Assembly (NCBI GenBank): GCA_947624955.1
Contig: CANQMM010000011.1
Span: 1-33,859, forward strand
Direction: 5' to 3'
Source of the DNA: an uncultured Bacilli bacterium
GTDB taxonomy: Bacteria > Bacillota_I > Bacilli_A > RF39 > UBA660
DNA length: 33,859 nucleotides
Shown here: positions 24,111-33,311 of the stretch, in pieces
How the letters are laid out: each line of letters begins with the position of its first letter
How positions within the stretch are numbered: position 1 is the stretch's first letter
Notes under the pieces: model-generated
Told to the model about the DNA's origin: nothing
Seen by the model: only the letters and a program-made list of their open reading frames with translations
Databases searched by the model: none
Position numbers and translations under genes: made by a program

Positions 24111-26492
24111 ATGAAATTTAGAATATCGTCAAAGGACTTATTAATTTTTGCAATATTTTGTATTTTACTTTTATATTTATGTGCAATTGGAGTTTTGAAT
24201 TTTGCAAGCATTGGTAATGATGGAACTTTTGCCGGACTTAATCCCTTTCCAGCATTTGGGCCAAAGTATTTACCGGTAACTTTAATTTTGTTTTTTATCG
24301 CTTTAATTATCATTTTTACGAGTGTTTCTTCGTATATTTTTGATAAGGAGAAGGGCTCGGGAATCGGAATTAAAGTTGGAGAAAAGAAAGAAAAGGGTTA
24401 TTCAAGATGGGCTAAAGAAAAAGAGATTAAGGAAGATAGAGATGTAGCGATGGTAAGACCAGAGATGGTCGATAGTGATGTAGCAGGTATTCCTTTAATC
24501 AATAACGGTAAAGAAATATGGATTGATAATGGGGAGTATCATAATTTAGTAATTGGTGCTACCGGTAGTGGTAAATCAGAAACGATAGTTAAACCGCTTT
24601 TAAATATTCTTGCGAAAAAGGGCGAAAGTATGATTGTTACTGACCCTAAAGGTGAATTATATAAATCGAGTGCGGAATATTTAAAAAGTAGAGGTTATAA
24701 GATTATTGTCTTAAATTTCCGGGAACCGCAACATGGTAATGCTTGGAATCCCCTTACTTTACCTTATCAATATTATAAAGAGGGTAATAGTGATAAATCG
24801 ACAGAGTTACTAGAAGACGTAGCATTAAATATCTTGTATGATCCGAATAATAAAGGAGAGCCATTCTGGGAGAAGAGTGCATCCGATTATTTCTCAGGGT
24901 TAACTGTCGGGTTATTTGAGGATGCTAAGGAAAATGAAATTAATTTAAATTCTATCAACTATATTAGTACAGTTGGGGAAGAAAAATTTGCCGCGAGTAA
25001 TTTTATTAAAGAGTACTTTACTTTAAAGGGTGAATCTTCTAATGCTTATGTATTTGCTTCAGCTACTATTAATGCGCCGGCCGATACTAAGGGTGGTATT
25101 TTAGCGATATTTAGACAGAAGATTAGATTATTTGCTTCCCGAGAAAATTTAAGTGAAATGTTATCCCATAGTGATTTTGATATGCGAAATATTGGTCGGG
25201 AAAAAACGGCGGTATTCATTATCATTCACGATGAAAAGACAACATATCACAGTTTAGCAACGATCTTTATAAAACAATGCTATGAATCATTAATCGATGT
25301 TGCCCAAGAAAATGGTGGTAAATTACCATATAGAACTAATTTTATCTTGGATGAGTTTGCCAATATGCCACCACTTAAAGATGTAACAACGATGGTTACA
25401 GCTGCCCGAAGTAGAGCGATTAGATTTACCTTTATAATCCAAAACTATGCCCAATTAAAGCAAGTTTATGGTAATGAAAATGCCGAGACGATTAAAGGTA
25501 ACTGCGGTAATTTAATCTATTTAATTAGTACCGAATTAGCAGCTTTGGAAGAAATTAGTAAAATGTGTGGGGAAGTTAAATCTAGCGAAAAAGATAAAAC
25601 GGCGAGTACGCCGCTTGTTACCGTTACCGATTTACAAAAGCTCCAGTTATTTGAAGCGATAATTATTAGATGGCGTTTATCACCATTTCAAACGAAGTTG
25701 ACACCAAACTTTAAAATGACTTGGGACCATAATTTTGGTTTAGCAGAATATCCGGTGAGAGAAAAAGAAGAAATCAAGCTATTTGAATTAAAAGATTTCG
25801 TTAAGGAAAAGAAAAGACAAAAGATGTTGAATTCACTAGCTACGACGGATGGACCAAAGAAAGATGGGGAATTAAATGTGCCATTAGGTAACGGCTTACC
25901 TATGGAGCCGCCTAAACCTTTTGGGGGATTTGGCGAAGGCAATAAAAATTTTGATTTAGATGCCATGATGCGTGATATCGATAAAAAGATTGCCGAATTA
26001 GATGCCGAAGAAGCAAGGCAGAAAGAACTTTTGGAAAAGAAGAAAGCGCCAACTAAACAGGTTGAAGTACCTAGCTTAAAGCAAGAAGAAAAACCAATGG
26101 TTAATAATTTCAATATCTATAATGAATTTGAAAATAAACCATTAGAAGAAGTAAGGCCAAAGGACGAAGCACCTAAACAAGTAGATATGTTGACTAATTT
26201 ACCAAAACCAGCAGAGATAAAAGAAGGCATTGATTTAGAAACGACTTTGGAGTTACCAAAAGTTGAAGTACCAATTAACGAAGAACCACCAAAAGCTGTA
26301 GAGCCACCGGTTATTACGGAATTACCAAAAGTAGATAGCAATTTACCTAAAGAAGAAGTAAAAAGTTCACAAGTCGAAGAGGTTAAAGAAAATAAGCCAA
26401 AAGTCAATATCGATGTTGATAGTGTCATCGTCGATGATAATGTCGTTAGTGATGATGAATTCTTCGATGACTTCTTTGGGGATGATTATTAA
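24111..26492 (+). CDS. virD4: VirD4/TraG-family type IV coupling ATPase
   Basis: Two N-terminal TMs, Walker A GATGSGKSETIVKPLL, TDPKGELYKSS, FILDEFANMPPLKDVTTMVTAARSRAIRFTFIIQNYAQL. Confidence 0.9.
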   Translation: MKFRISSKDLLIFAIFCILLLYLCAIGVLNFASIGNDGTFAGLNPFPAFGPKYLPVTLILFFIALIIIFTSVSSYIFDKEKGSGIGIKVGEKKEKGYSRWAKEKEIKEDRDVAMVRPEMVDSDVAGIPLINNGKEIWIDNGEYHNLVIGATGSGKSETIVKPLLNILAKKGESMIVTDPKGELYKSSAEYLKSRGYKIIVLNFREPQHGNAWNPLTLPYQYYKEGNSDKSTELLEDVALNILYDPNNKGEPFWEKSASDYFSGLTVGLFEDAKENEINLNSINYISTVGEEKFAASNFIKEYFTLKGESSNAYVFASATINAPADTKGGILAIFRQKIRLFASRENLSEMLSHSDFDMRNIGREKTAVFIIIHDEKTTYHSLATIFIKQCYESLIDVAQENGGKLPYRTNFILDEFANMPPLKDVTTMVTAARSRAIRFTFIIQNYAQLKQVYGNENAETIKGNCGNLIYLISTELAALEEISKMCGEVKSSEKDKTASTPLVTVTDLQKLQLFEAIIIRWRLSPFQTKLTPNFKMTWDHNFGLAEYPVREKEEIKLFELKDFVKEKKRQKMLNSLATTDGPKKDGELNVPLGNGLPMEPPKPFGGFGEGNKNFDLDAMMRDIDKKIAELDAEEARQKELLEKKKAPTKQVEVPSLKQEEKPMVNNFNIYNEFENKPLEEVRPKDEAPKQVDMLTNLPKPAEIKEGIDLETTLELPKVEVPINEEPPKAVEPPVITELPKVDSNLPKEEVKSSQVEEVKENKPKVNIDVDSVIVDDNVVSDDEFFDDFFGDDY

Positions 26493-26563
26493 TAAATCTT
26501 ATAATTATGGGGTTTTAGTTTAGGTAATAAATAAATACCATCATAGTATATAGTGGTGGTAGA

Positions 26564-26821
26564 ATGAAGAGGATTAAATATAGTGAGTATAATTCGAGTA
26601 TGGGGAAATTAATCGATATCGAAGATCCACTAACATATAGTGAAGGACATAAAAGAGAAAGTGTTAATATACCATATGAAAAATTATTATTTAATCATAA
26701 ACAATTATTAGAATATAATACTCCTTATTATATTATTTGTCGTAAAGGGGTAAAAAGTCGAAAAGCTGTAAATATTTTAGAATTTTACGGTTATAATGTC
26801 ACTCAAGTTACTAATGAGTGA
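26564..26821 (+). CDS. Small rhodanese-like domain protein
   Basis: IDIEDPLTYSEGHKRESVNIPY and YYIICRKGVKSRKAVNILEFYGY (CRxGxxS loop). Confidence 0.75.
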   Translation: MKRIKYSEYNSSMGKLIDIEDPLTYSEGHKRESVNIPYEKLLFNHKQLLEYNTPYYIICRKGVKSRKAVNILEFYGYNVTQVTNE

Positions 26822-27447
26822 TTTTTCTTTTTAAATGTATTATAATATTGTTAGTGATTGTGATGTTAGAGTGGCTAGATAATGGAATAGTTAATTTAAT
26901 AGAAAGTTTAGGAGTTTATGGACCGATATTAGGTTGTTTTCTTATACTTATTGAATCGATGTTACCGATGTTACCATTATTTGTATTTATTACTTTGAAC
27001 TTTATGGTTTTTGGTAATCTAGTGGGTTTACTAATCTCGTGGTTTTTTACGGTAGTGGGTTGTATGTTATCTTTCTTATTATTTAGATATAAGATTAGGG
27101 GAGTATTTGATAAAAAGTTAAGAATTAAAAAACAAGTTAATACGTTAATGAAAAAAATTGATAATATGCGCTATACGACTTTGGTAATGATGATGGCAAT
27201 ACCTTTTCTACCAGCTTTTATGATCAATATTGCTGGAGGACTTTCGAAAATTAGTACGAGGAAATATTTCTTTGCCTTATTAGTCGGGAAGATATTTTTA
27301 GTATATTTTTGGGGTTTTATTGGGACGAGTCTAATTGAGAGTTTAACCAATCCAAAAATTTTATTACATATATTGATAATACTAGGTATAGCTTATGTAA
27401 TAAGTTTAATTATTAATAAAAAATTATTTTTAGATGGAGATGATTAA
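26818..27447 (+). CDS. VTT domain (TVP38/DedA-type) membrane protein
   Basis: ESMLPMLPLFVFITLNFMVFGNLVGLLISWF and PFLPAFMINIAGGLSKISTRKYFFALLVGK. The true start may be internal. Confidence 0.75.
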   Translation: MIFLFKCIIILLVIVMLEWLDNGIVNLIESLGVYGPILGCFLILIESMLPMLPLFVFITLNFMVFGNLVGLLISWFFTVVGCMLSFLLFRYKIRGVFDKKLRIKKQVNTLMKKIDNMRYTTLVMMMAIPFLPAFMINIAGGLSKISTRKYFFALLVGKIFLVYFWGFIGTSLIESLTNPKILLHILIILGIAYVISLIINKKLFLDGDD

Positions 27448-28519
27448 GATGGAATATTTAATAATTGGTTTGTTAGTAATAGTAATTATTATTCTTTTAG
27501 TAATATTGTTAAGAGGCAATAAGAATGATGATATGATTGAAAGGTTAGGGAAATACGAAACGAATATTACGAAGGAGATAGGAAATTTTAAGGTAGATTT
27601 TAGTAATAATTTAAGGGATGATTTTGAACATTTAAATGATAAAGTTGAGAAAAAATTATTAGAGATTAATGACCGAGTTAATGAAAGAATAGAAAATAAT
27701 TTTGAAAAAACGAATAAGACTTTTACGAATATTTTGGAAAGATTATCGAAGATTGATGAAGCGCAAAAGAAGATAGATAGTTTAAGTACAGAGATAGTTT
27801 CTTTACAAAGTGTTTTAACAGATAAGAAAACAAGGGGTATATTTGGAGAAGTAAATTTAAATTATATTTTGACGAGTGTTTTTGGGGAAAAGAAAGTTAT
27901 CTATGATTTACAACATAAAATGAGTAATGGCTTAATCGTCGATGCGATATTATTTGCTCCTAAACCTTTGGGAACGATTGCGATAGATTCGAAATTTCCG
28001 TTAGAAAATTATCAGCGGATGACCGATAGAGAATTAAGTAATAGTGAAAGAGAGGTAGCTACCAAGTTATTCAAAAGCGATGTGAAAAAACATATCGATG
28101 CCATAGCTAGTAAGTATATAATACCGGGAGAAACTAGTGATGAAGCGATAATGTTTTTACCGGCTGAAGCGGTATTTGCGGAGATTAATGCATATCACGA
28201 AGACATCCTAGAATATGCTTATAAAAGAAGAGTATGGATATGTAGTCCTACAACTTTAATGAGTACTTTGTCGATTATTCAAATGATTATTAAAAATATG
28301 GAAAGAGATAAGTATGCGCAAGTAATTCATGAAGAGTTAAATAAATTGAGTTTAGAATTTGCTAGATATAAAGAACGGTGGGATAAGTTATCTAAGAATA
28401 TTGATTCGGTAAGTAAGGATGTAAAAGAAATCTATACAACGACAGATAAAATCACCAAAAGGTTTGAAGCTATCAACGGGGTAGATAGTAAATTAATTAC
28501 CCACGAAGATGATAAATAA
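27434..28519 (+). CDS. rmuC: RmuC family protein
   Basis: N-terminal TM plus coiled coil, then KTRGIFGEVNLNYIL, GTIAIDSKFPLENYQRM, EAIMFLPAEAVFAEI, WICSPTTLMSTLSII. Start may be 27449. Confidence 0.9.
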   Translation: MEMIKMEYLIIGLLVIVIIILLVILLRGNKNDDMIERLGKYETNITKEIGNFKVDFSNNLRDDFEHLNDKVEKKLLEINDRVNERIENNFEKTNKTFTNILERLSKIDEAQKKIDSLSTEIVSLQSVLTDKKTRGIFGEVNLNYILTSVFGEKKVIYDLQHKMSNGLIVDAILFAPKPLGTIAIDSKFPLENYQRMTDRELSNSEREVATKLFKSDVKKHIDAIASKYIIPGETSDEAIMFLPAEAVFAEINAYHEDILEYAYKRRVWICSPTTLMSTLSIIQMIIKNMERDKYAQVIHEELNKLSLEFARYKERWDKLSKNIDSVSKDVKEIYTTTDKITKRFEAINGVDSKLITHEDDK

Positions 28520-28537
28520 TTAAGTAAAGTTATTGTA

Positions 28538-28572
28538 AAAAATTGACACCAATTGTGTCAATTTTTATGTTT
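28538..28572 (+). terminator. Intrinsic terminator after rmuC
   Basis: aaaaattgacac/gtgtcaattttt 12-bp stem followed by a T-rich run. Confidence 0.8.
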
Positions 28573-28662
28573 TTTTAAGAAATTATCAAAAATTTAAAGG
28601 AAAATGCCTAGTGGACGTATAACAAATATAGTAGAAGGGGAAATAATACAAGGAGGGACAAT

Positions 28663-29571
28663 ATGACAAAAATTGATCCATTATGGCGAGATTTTTTAAT
28701 AGTAAGAATGTTAAATGATCCGCAAAATATCGACATCGTCGAAGAAATAATTGCTTTATTACTTAATGAACCTTTGGCAAATGTACGCGGGAAGGTTAAA
28801 GTATTAAATAGGAAACCGGAGATTAGGAGAGTTGATGATAGCCAAAAAGAAACCGATTTTGTTTGTGATTATGATGGGATCAAGATAAATATTGAATTTA
28901 ACGTTAAACTTTATGAAAAGGTTTTAAGAAGAAATCTCGTTTACGTTTCAACATATAATGCTCAGCAATATCTATCTAAACAAAAGAAAATCAAAGATAC
29001 AATTCAGTTTTTGTTTTGTGTTCAAAGTTTTAATAAATGTCATTTAATGGAAGAGTATCCTAATGTTAGTAACGGCAAGATTTTAAAAAATGGTTTACGC
29101 ATTGTAGTAATTGACCTTGCTAAAGTTAAAAATATGAGGTATACTGAATGTGGAAGACTAGAAAAATTTTGCCAAGCATTACAAACAAAAAGCTTGGAAG
29201 AATTAAAATATTGGATTGGAGGTGTATTTGAATTAATGACAACTGAAGAGAAACTATTGGCAAAGATGAGCAGCATCTATGAAGAAGTAACAGAAGAAAA
29301 CTACTATGAAAGAGCTATAATAGAAAATCAGATAGCGAAAACGATAGACTACTTAGAAATCGAAGCAGAAGAAACAATCAATGCGCATAAAGATGAGTGG
29401 TTTAAAGATGGTGAAGCTAAAGGTAGAGCCGAAGGAGAAGCTAAAGGCAGAGTTGAGGGGGAATCTAGAAAACAAGAAGAAATAGCTAGAGCGATGTTAA
29501 AAGACAAAATTGATAAGAATATCATTGCTAAATATACTCAATTGCCTTTATCAAAAATTATGCTCCTTTAA
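28663..29571 (+). CDS. Rpn/PD-(D/E)XK nuclease (transposase-like) family protein
   Basis: Starts DPLWRDFLIVRMLNDP; ETDFVCDYDGIKINIEFN; C-terminal GEAKGRAEGEAKGRVEGE tract typical of the family. Confidence 0.75.
   Translation: MTKIDPLWRDFLIVRMLNDPQNIDIVEEIIALLLNEPLANVRGKVKVLNRKPEIRRVDDSQKETDFVCDYDGIKINIEFNVKLYEKVLRRNLVYVSTYNAQQYLSKQKKIKDTIQFLFCVQSFNKCHLMEEYPNVSNGKILKNGLRIVVIDLAKVKNMRYTECGRLEKFCQALQTKSLEELKYWIGGVFELMTTEEKLLAKMSSIYEEVTEENYYERAIIENQIAKTIDYLEIEAEETINAHKDEWFKDGEAKGRAEGEAKGRVEGESRKQEEIARAMLKDKIDKNIIAKYTQLPLSKIMLL
29175..29571 (+). repeat. Direct repeat copy 1 (3' part of the Rpn-like gene)
   Basis: Highly similar to 29615-29974 (e.g. the aagatgagtggtttaaagatggtgaagc block and the 3' end). 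Confidence 0.9.
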
Positions 29572-29614
29572 TTAATATTATTATGATTTATTGAATGGTT
29601 AAAAAAATTCTTCT

Positions 29615-29974
29615 AGCATTGCAAAGAGAAAGCTTGGAAGAATTAAATATTGGAATGGAGGTGTATTTGAATTGATAACCACTAAAGAGGAATTATTGGC
29701 AAAGATGAACTGCATCTATGAAGAAGTAACAGAAGAAAACTACGATGAAAGGGCTATAATAGAAAATCAAATAGCAAAGACTATAGACTACTTAGAAATC
29801 GAAGCAGAAGAAACAATCAATGCCCATAAAGATGAGTGGTTTAAAGATGGTGAAGCCACAGGAGAAGCCAAAAAACAAGAAGAAATAGCTAGAGCGATGT
29901 TAAAAGACAAAGTAGATAAGAATATCATCGCTAAATATACTCAATTGCCTTTATCGAAAATTATGCTTCTTTAA
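29615..29974 (+). pseudogene. Truncated tandem copy of the 3' end of the Rpn-like gene (direct repeat copy 2)
   Basis: Lacks the N-terminal nuclease part; residual ORF 29672-29974 retains EEVTEENYDERAIIENQIAKTIDYLEIEAEETINAHKDEWFKDGEA. A 1-nt difference shifts the upstream frame. Confidence 0.8.
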
Positions 29975-30793
29975 TTATCTAAAATAGAAAATAACAAATA
30001 AACCAACAATAATACAGTAGATGGAGAATTTCCATAGTTTACCTTTCTTAACAATGTTAGATAACCATTGATAAGCAAAGTAAGTAACAATTATGGAAAA
30101 GATCATTCCAATGACATAAGGAATTAATACGGTATTTAAATTATTAGAACTAATTAAATCCGTAACTCCTAGAGCCATCGCAGCGAGAGAAACAGGGAAA
30201 TATAACATAAAAGTGTATTTTAAAGCTGTTTCTCTTTTAAAATGGCAAAGAAGGCATCCAACTAAAACTGTACCACTACGACTGATACCAGGAAGAATGG
30301 TAATCATTTGAATTAAACCAATAATAATGGCATCTTTATAAGTAATATCTTTGTCTTCTTTATCCCCTTTCATATTCCGAACTATAAAGAGCATTAAAGC
30401 GGTAAAAAGTAAAGCCACGCCAACAGCCCGAACACTCATTAAATTTTCTACTTTATCTTTAAATAGAAGTCCGGCGATACCAACAGGAATAGTACCAATA
30501 ATCACTAGTAAACAATATTTAAAATCATTATAATTTAATTTTCTTTTTTCCTTTTTAAAAACATAAGTGAAAAAACTTTTAACTAATTTAATAATATCGT
30601 TGCGAAAGATAAATAAGATAGCTAAAAATGAACCAAAGTTGACAATAGTTTCAAAGTTTAAATCATTAAACATATTCGTATTAAATAATTCTTTAAAGAT
30701 TAAAATATGACCACTGGAAGATATAGGTAGGGGTTCAGTAAGACCTTGAATAATACCTAAAATAGCATATTTAATAAGATTAATAATTTTCAT
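29975..30793 (-). CDS. uppP: Undecaprenyl-diphosphatase
   Basis: GIIQGLTEPLPISSSGHILI and LPGISRSGTV motifs. Confidence 0.95.
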   Translation of the reverse strand: MKIINLIKYAILGIIQGLTEPLPISSSGHILIFKELFNTNMFNDLNFETIVNFGSFLAILFIFRNDIIKLVKSFFTYVFKKEKRKLNYNDFKYCLLVIIGTIPVGIAGLLFKDKVENLMSVRAVGVALLFTALMLFIVRNMKGDKEDKDITYKDAIIIGLIQMITILPGISRSGTVLVGCLLCHFKRETALKYTFMLYFPVSLAAMALGVTDLISSNNLNTVLIPYVIGMIFSIIVTYFAYQWLSNIVKKGKLWKFSIYCIIVGLFVIFYFR

Positions 30794-30859
30794 AAGATCA
30801 CCTTTAATAATTATATAATATTTTATGAAATAGGGGAATAGATTATTATAGGGATTAAT

Positions 30860-31093
30860 ATGGTTAAAATAATAATGTTAATAATCGGGATATTATTAAC
30901 AAGTATAAGTATATTATTTATTATTTTATATACTAATTTAATGGTTATGGGGTATAGTTTTTTAGATTATGTGAAAGTTATTAGTAGTAGAGTAGAATGT
31001 CTAATAGGACTTTTAGGAATAAGTATAATTTTATTAGTATTGAAAGGATGGAAGATACGTGAAATATTATTACGATATAAGAGTAAATATTAA
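30860..31093 (+). CDS. Small two-TM hypothetical protein
   Basis: Hydrophobic 77-aa ORF overlapping the next ORF. Confidence 0.4.
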   Translation: MVKIIMLIIGILLTSISILFIILYTNLMVMGYSFLDYVKVISSRVECLIGLLGISIILLVLKGWKIREILLRYKSKY

Positions 31094-31697
31094 TGAGGAG
31101 TTATATGATTTTTATGAATGGAGTAAATTAGATGAAATAGAACATATTAAAAGAATACCGATATTTAAAATAAGTAGTAATGATTTTAATTTAATTATTA
31201 ATAATAGGATTAAAATAGATAGTGATACTTTAAAGATGATTAAGGGTAAAGTATTAGGATATAATAATGATTTAGTGATGAAAAATGGGATATTATTTAC
31301 GGATATGTATGGATCAGTAGTAGTAGAATTTAATGATAAAGGGGAAGAGATAGGAATAAGTAAATTATTAATGAGTGATGATTTAGATGTGATGGAGATA
31401 GTTCTAGCTATTCCTTTTAGTGAAGTAGTAATAAAAGGTATAGCTAAAAGAAATAGTAAATCTTTAAGACAGGATGAAATAGTGAGAAATTTCTTAAGAG
31501 TAGAATATAATACTTTATTAGATAATAATAATTATGAAAAATTAAAATTTCTAGGATATGAAAGATTTGGGAAGAATATAGCTAAAGATAGAGTATATAA
31601 AATGTTAATTAAAGATTTAGATAATATTCAGAAAATACATTATGATTTATACGAGTTAATTAAATTATCATATAAAAAAGTGCCAATGGGCACTTAA
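31059..31697 (+). CDS. Hypothetical cytoplasmic protein
   Basis: 212-aa ORF with plausible composition; no family recognised. Confidence 0.5.
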   Translation: MKYYYDIRVNINEELYDFYEWSKLDEIEHIKRIPIFKISSNDFNLIINNRIKIDSDTLKMIKGKVLGYNNDLVMKNGILFTDMYGSVVVEFNDKGEEIGISKLLMSDDLDVMEIVLAIPFSEVVIKGIAKRNSKSLRQDEIVRNFLRVEYNTLLDNNNYEKLKFLGYERFGKNIAKDRVYKMLIKDLDNIQKIHYDLYELIKLSYKKVPMGT

Positions 31698-32671
31698 CGT
31701 TCTAATCCTAGTAAATGATATACTTGTTTTAGTTTTTGACTAGCTATTTGGTTAGTTTTTTCTTTACCTTGATTTAATACTTCATCAATAATATTAGAAG
31801 AGATAATCGATTGATATTTAGTTTGAATATCTTGAAGAGTAGTAGCAACAATAGAAGCTACTTCTTTTTTTAATGTTCCATAATTAGTATCTTTAAATTT
31901 ATTTTCGACATCATTAAGTGGTATATCCGTAAGAGCAGAATATATAGTTAATAAATTAGAGATACCTGGTTTATTTATAGGGTCATACTTAATAGTATTA
32001 TCAGAATCCGTAACGGCACTCATTATTTTCTTTTTAGCTACTTCAGGATCATCTAATAGAAGAATAGTTCCTTTATAATTATCACTAGATTTACTCATCT
32101 TTTTAGTAGGTTCTTGTAAATCCATTATTTTAGAACCAACTTTAGTAATTAATGGTTCCGGTATTTGAAAGATATTACCATATTTTTTATTAAAACGAAT
32201 AGCAATATCTCTGGCAAGTTCAACGTGTTGTTTTTGGTCGATACCAACAGGAACATAATCAGCATCATACAAAAGGATATCGGCAGCCATCAATATTGGA
32301 TAAGTAAATAAACCGACAGAGACATTTTCACCTTTACTAGTTTTATCTTTATACTGAGTCATCCGACTAGCTTCACCCATATAAGTAGTACATTCTAAGA
32401 CCCAAGAAAGATTAGCATGGTATAAATTCTCAGATTGTAAATAAATCGTATTTTTTTGTGGATCAATACCACAAGCTAGATATAGAGCCACATTCTTTCT
32501 AATGCGTTCTTTTAATTCTTGGGGGTCTTGGGGGACAGTAATAGCATGTAAATCAGGAACAAATAAATAAGAATCATAATTATCTTGATATTCTTTCATT
32601 TGCTTAATCGTCATTAAACTACCAAGAGTTAATTCACCACTAGGTTTAAGACCGGTTAGAGTTTTCTTCAT
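31694..32671 (-). CDS. trpS: Tryptophan--tRNA ligase
   Basis: KKTLTGLKPSGELTLGSL, PVGIDQKQHVELARDIA, KMSKSSDN. The annotated ORF start (32845) is too far upstream; MKKTLTGLKPSG starts at 32671. Confidence 0.95.
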   Translation of the reverse strand: MKKTLTGLKPSGELTLGSLMTIKQMKEYQDNYDSYLFVPDLHAITVPQDPQELKERIRKNVALYLACGIDPQKNTIYLQSENLYHANLSWVLECTTYMGEASRMTQYKDKTSKGENVSVGLFTYPILMAADILLYDADYVPVGIDQKQHVELARDIAIRFNKKYGNIFQIPEPLITKVGSKIMDLQEPTKKMSKSSDNYKGTILLLDDPEVAKKKIMSAVTDSDNTIKYDPINKPGISNLLTIYSALTDIPLNDVENKFKDTNYGTLKKEVASIVATTLQDIQTKYQSIISSNIIDEVLNQGKEKTNQIASQKLKQVYHLLGLER

Positions 32672-32759
32672 AAATATCACATCCAATAATATTTTAGCAC
32701 AGAATGTATAATAAGTGTATAGATTGTACAAAATAAAAATAAGAAAGAAAGGGAATTTG

Positions 32760-33308
32760 ATGAAGAAAATATTACTAGTTATTGTTTCATTATTTTTTAT
32801 AGTAGGATGTTCTTGTGCGATTACCAATGATGCTGCAAGTGCCACAAGAGAATATTTTAATAAGTTTAAAATGCACGATGAAGGAATTATTAAAGAATTA
32901 GAAGATTATGTGGAAAAACAAGATTTAACGGAAAGCCAAAAAGAAACTTATCAAGATGTTTTAAAAAGACAATATAAAGATATGAAATATGAAATTATCG
33001 ATGAAAAATATGATGGCGATAAAGCAACAGTTAAGGTTAAAGTAACCGTATATGACTTATATAAAAGTCAACAAGATGCTGATAAATTTCTATTAGATAA
33101 TCGCGAAGAATTTAATGATGAGTCCGGAATACACGACGCCGCTAAATTCTTAGAATATAAATTAGAACAAATGAAAAAACAAGAAGAAACTGTTGATTAT
33201 ACAATCGATGTTAAATTAGAAAAAAATGAAAAAGATAACTGGGAAGTTCAACAGTTATCCGAAGAAGATTTAGAAAAAATTCATGGAATATATAATTATG
33301 AAAACTAG
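32760..33308 (+). CDS. Lipoprotein of unknown function
   Basis: MKKILLVIVSLFFIVGCSC signal/lipobox; start at 32760 with AAAGGGA upstream. Confidence 0.75.
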   Translation: MKKILLVIVSLFFIVGCSCAITNDAASATREYFNKFKMHDEGIIKELEDYVEKQDLTESQKETYQDVLKRQYKDMKYEIIDEKYDGDKATVKVKVTVYDLYKSQQDADKFLLDNREEFNDESGIHDAAKFLEYKLEQMKKQEETVDYTIDVKLEKNEKDNWEVQQLSEEDLEKIHGIYNYEN

Positions 33309-33311
33309 TAT

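Noticed and set aside
23993-24313. Antisense 106-aa ORF across the lipoprotein/virD4 junction
   Set aside because: Would run against the operon, covers a good promoter and the virD4 start; no motif.
25688-26428. Antisense ORFs of 141 and 103 aa within virD4
   Set aside because: Fully inside the strongly supported virD4 reading frame; low-complexity reverse translations.
32672-32759. T-box riboswitch upstream of trpS
   Set aside because: Only about 88 bp of intergenic space, with no T-box core or specifier stem seen.
32672-32845. Upstream 58-aa extension of TrpS in the ORF track
   Set aside because: Catalytic domain starts at MKKTLTGLKPSG (32671); the extension overlaps the divergent lipoprotein gene and promoter region.
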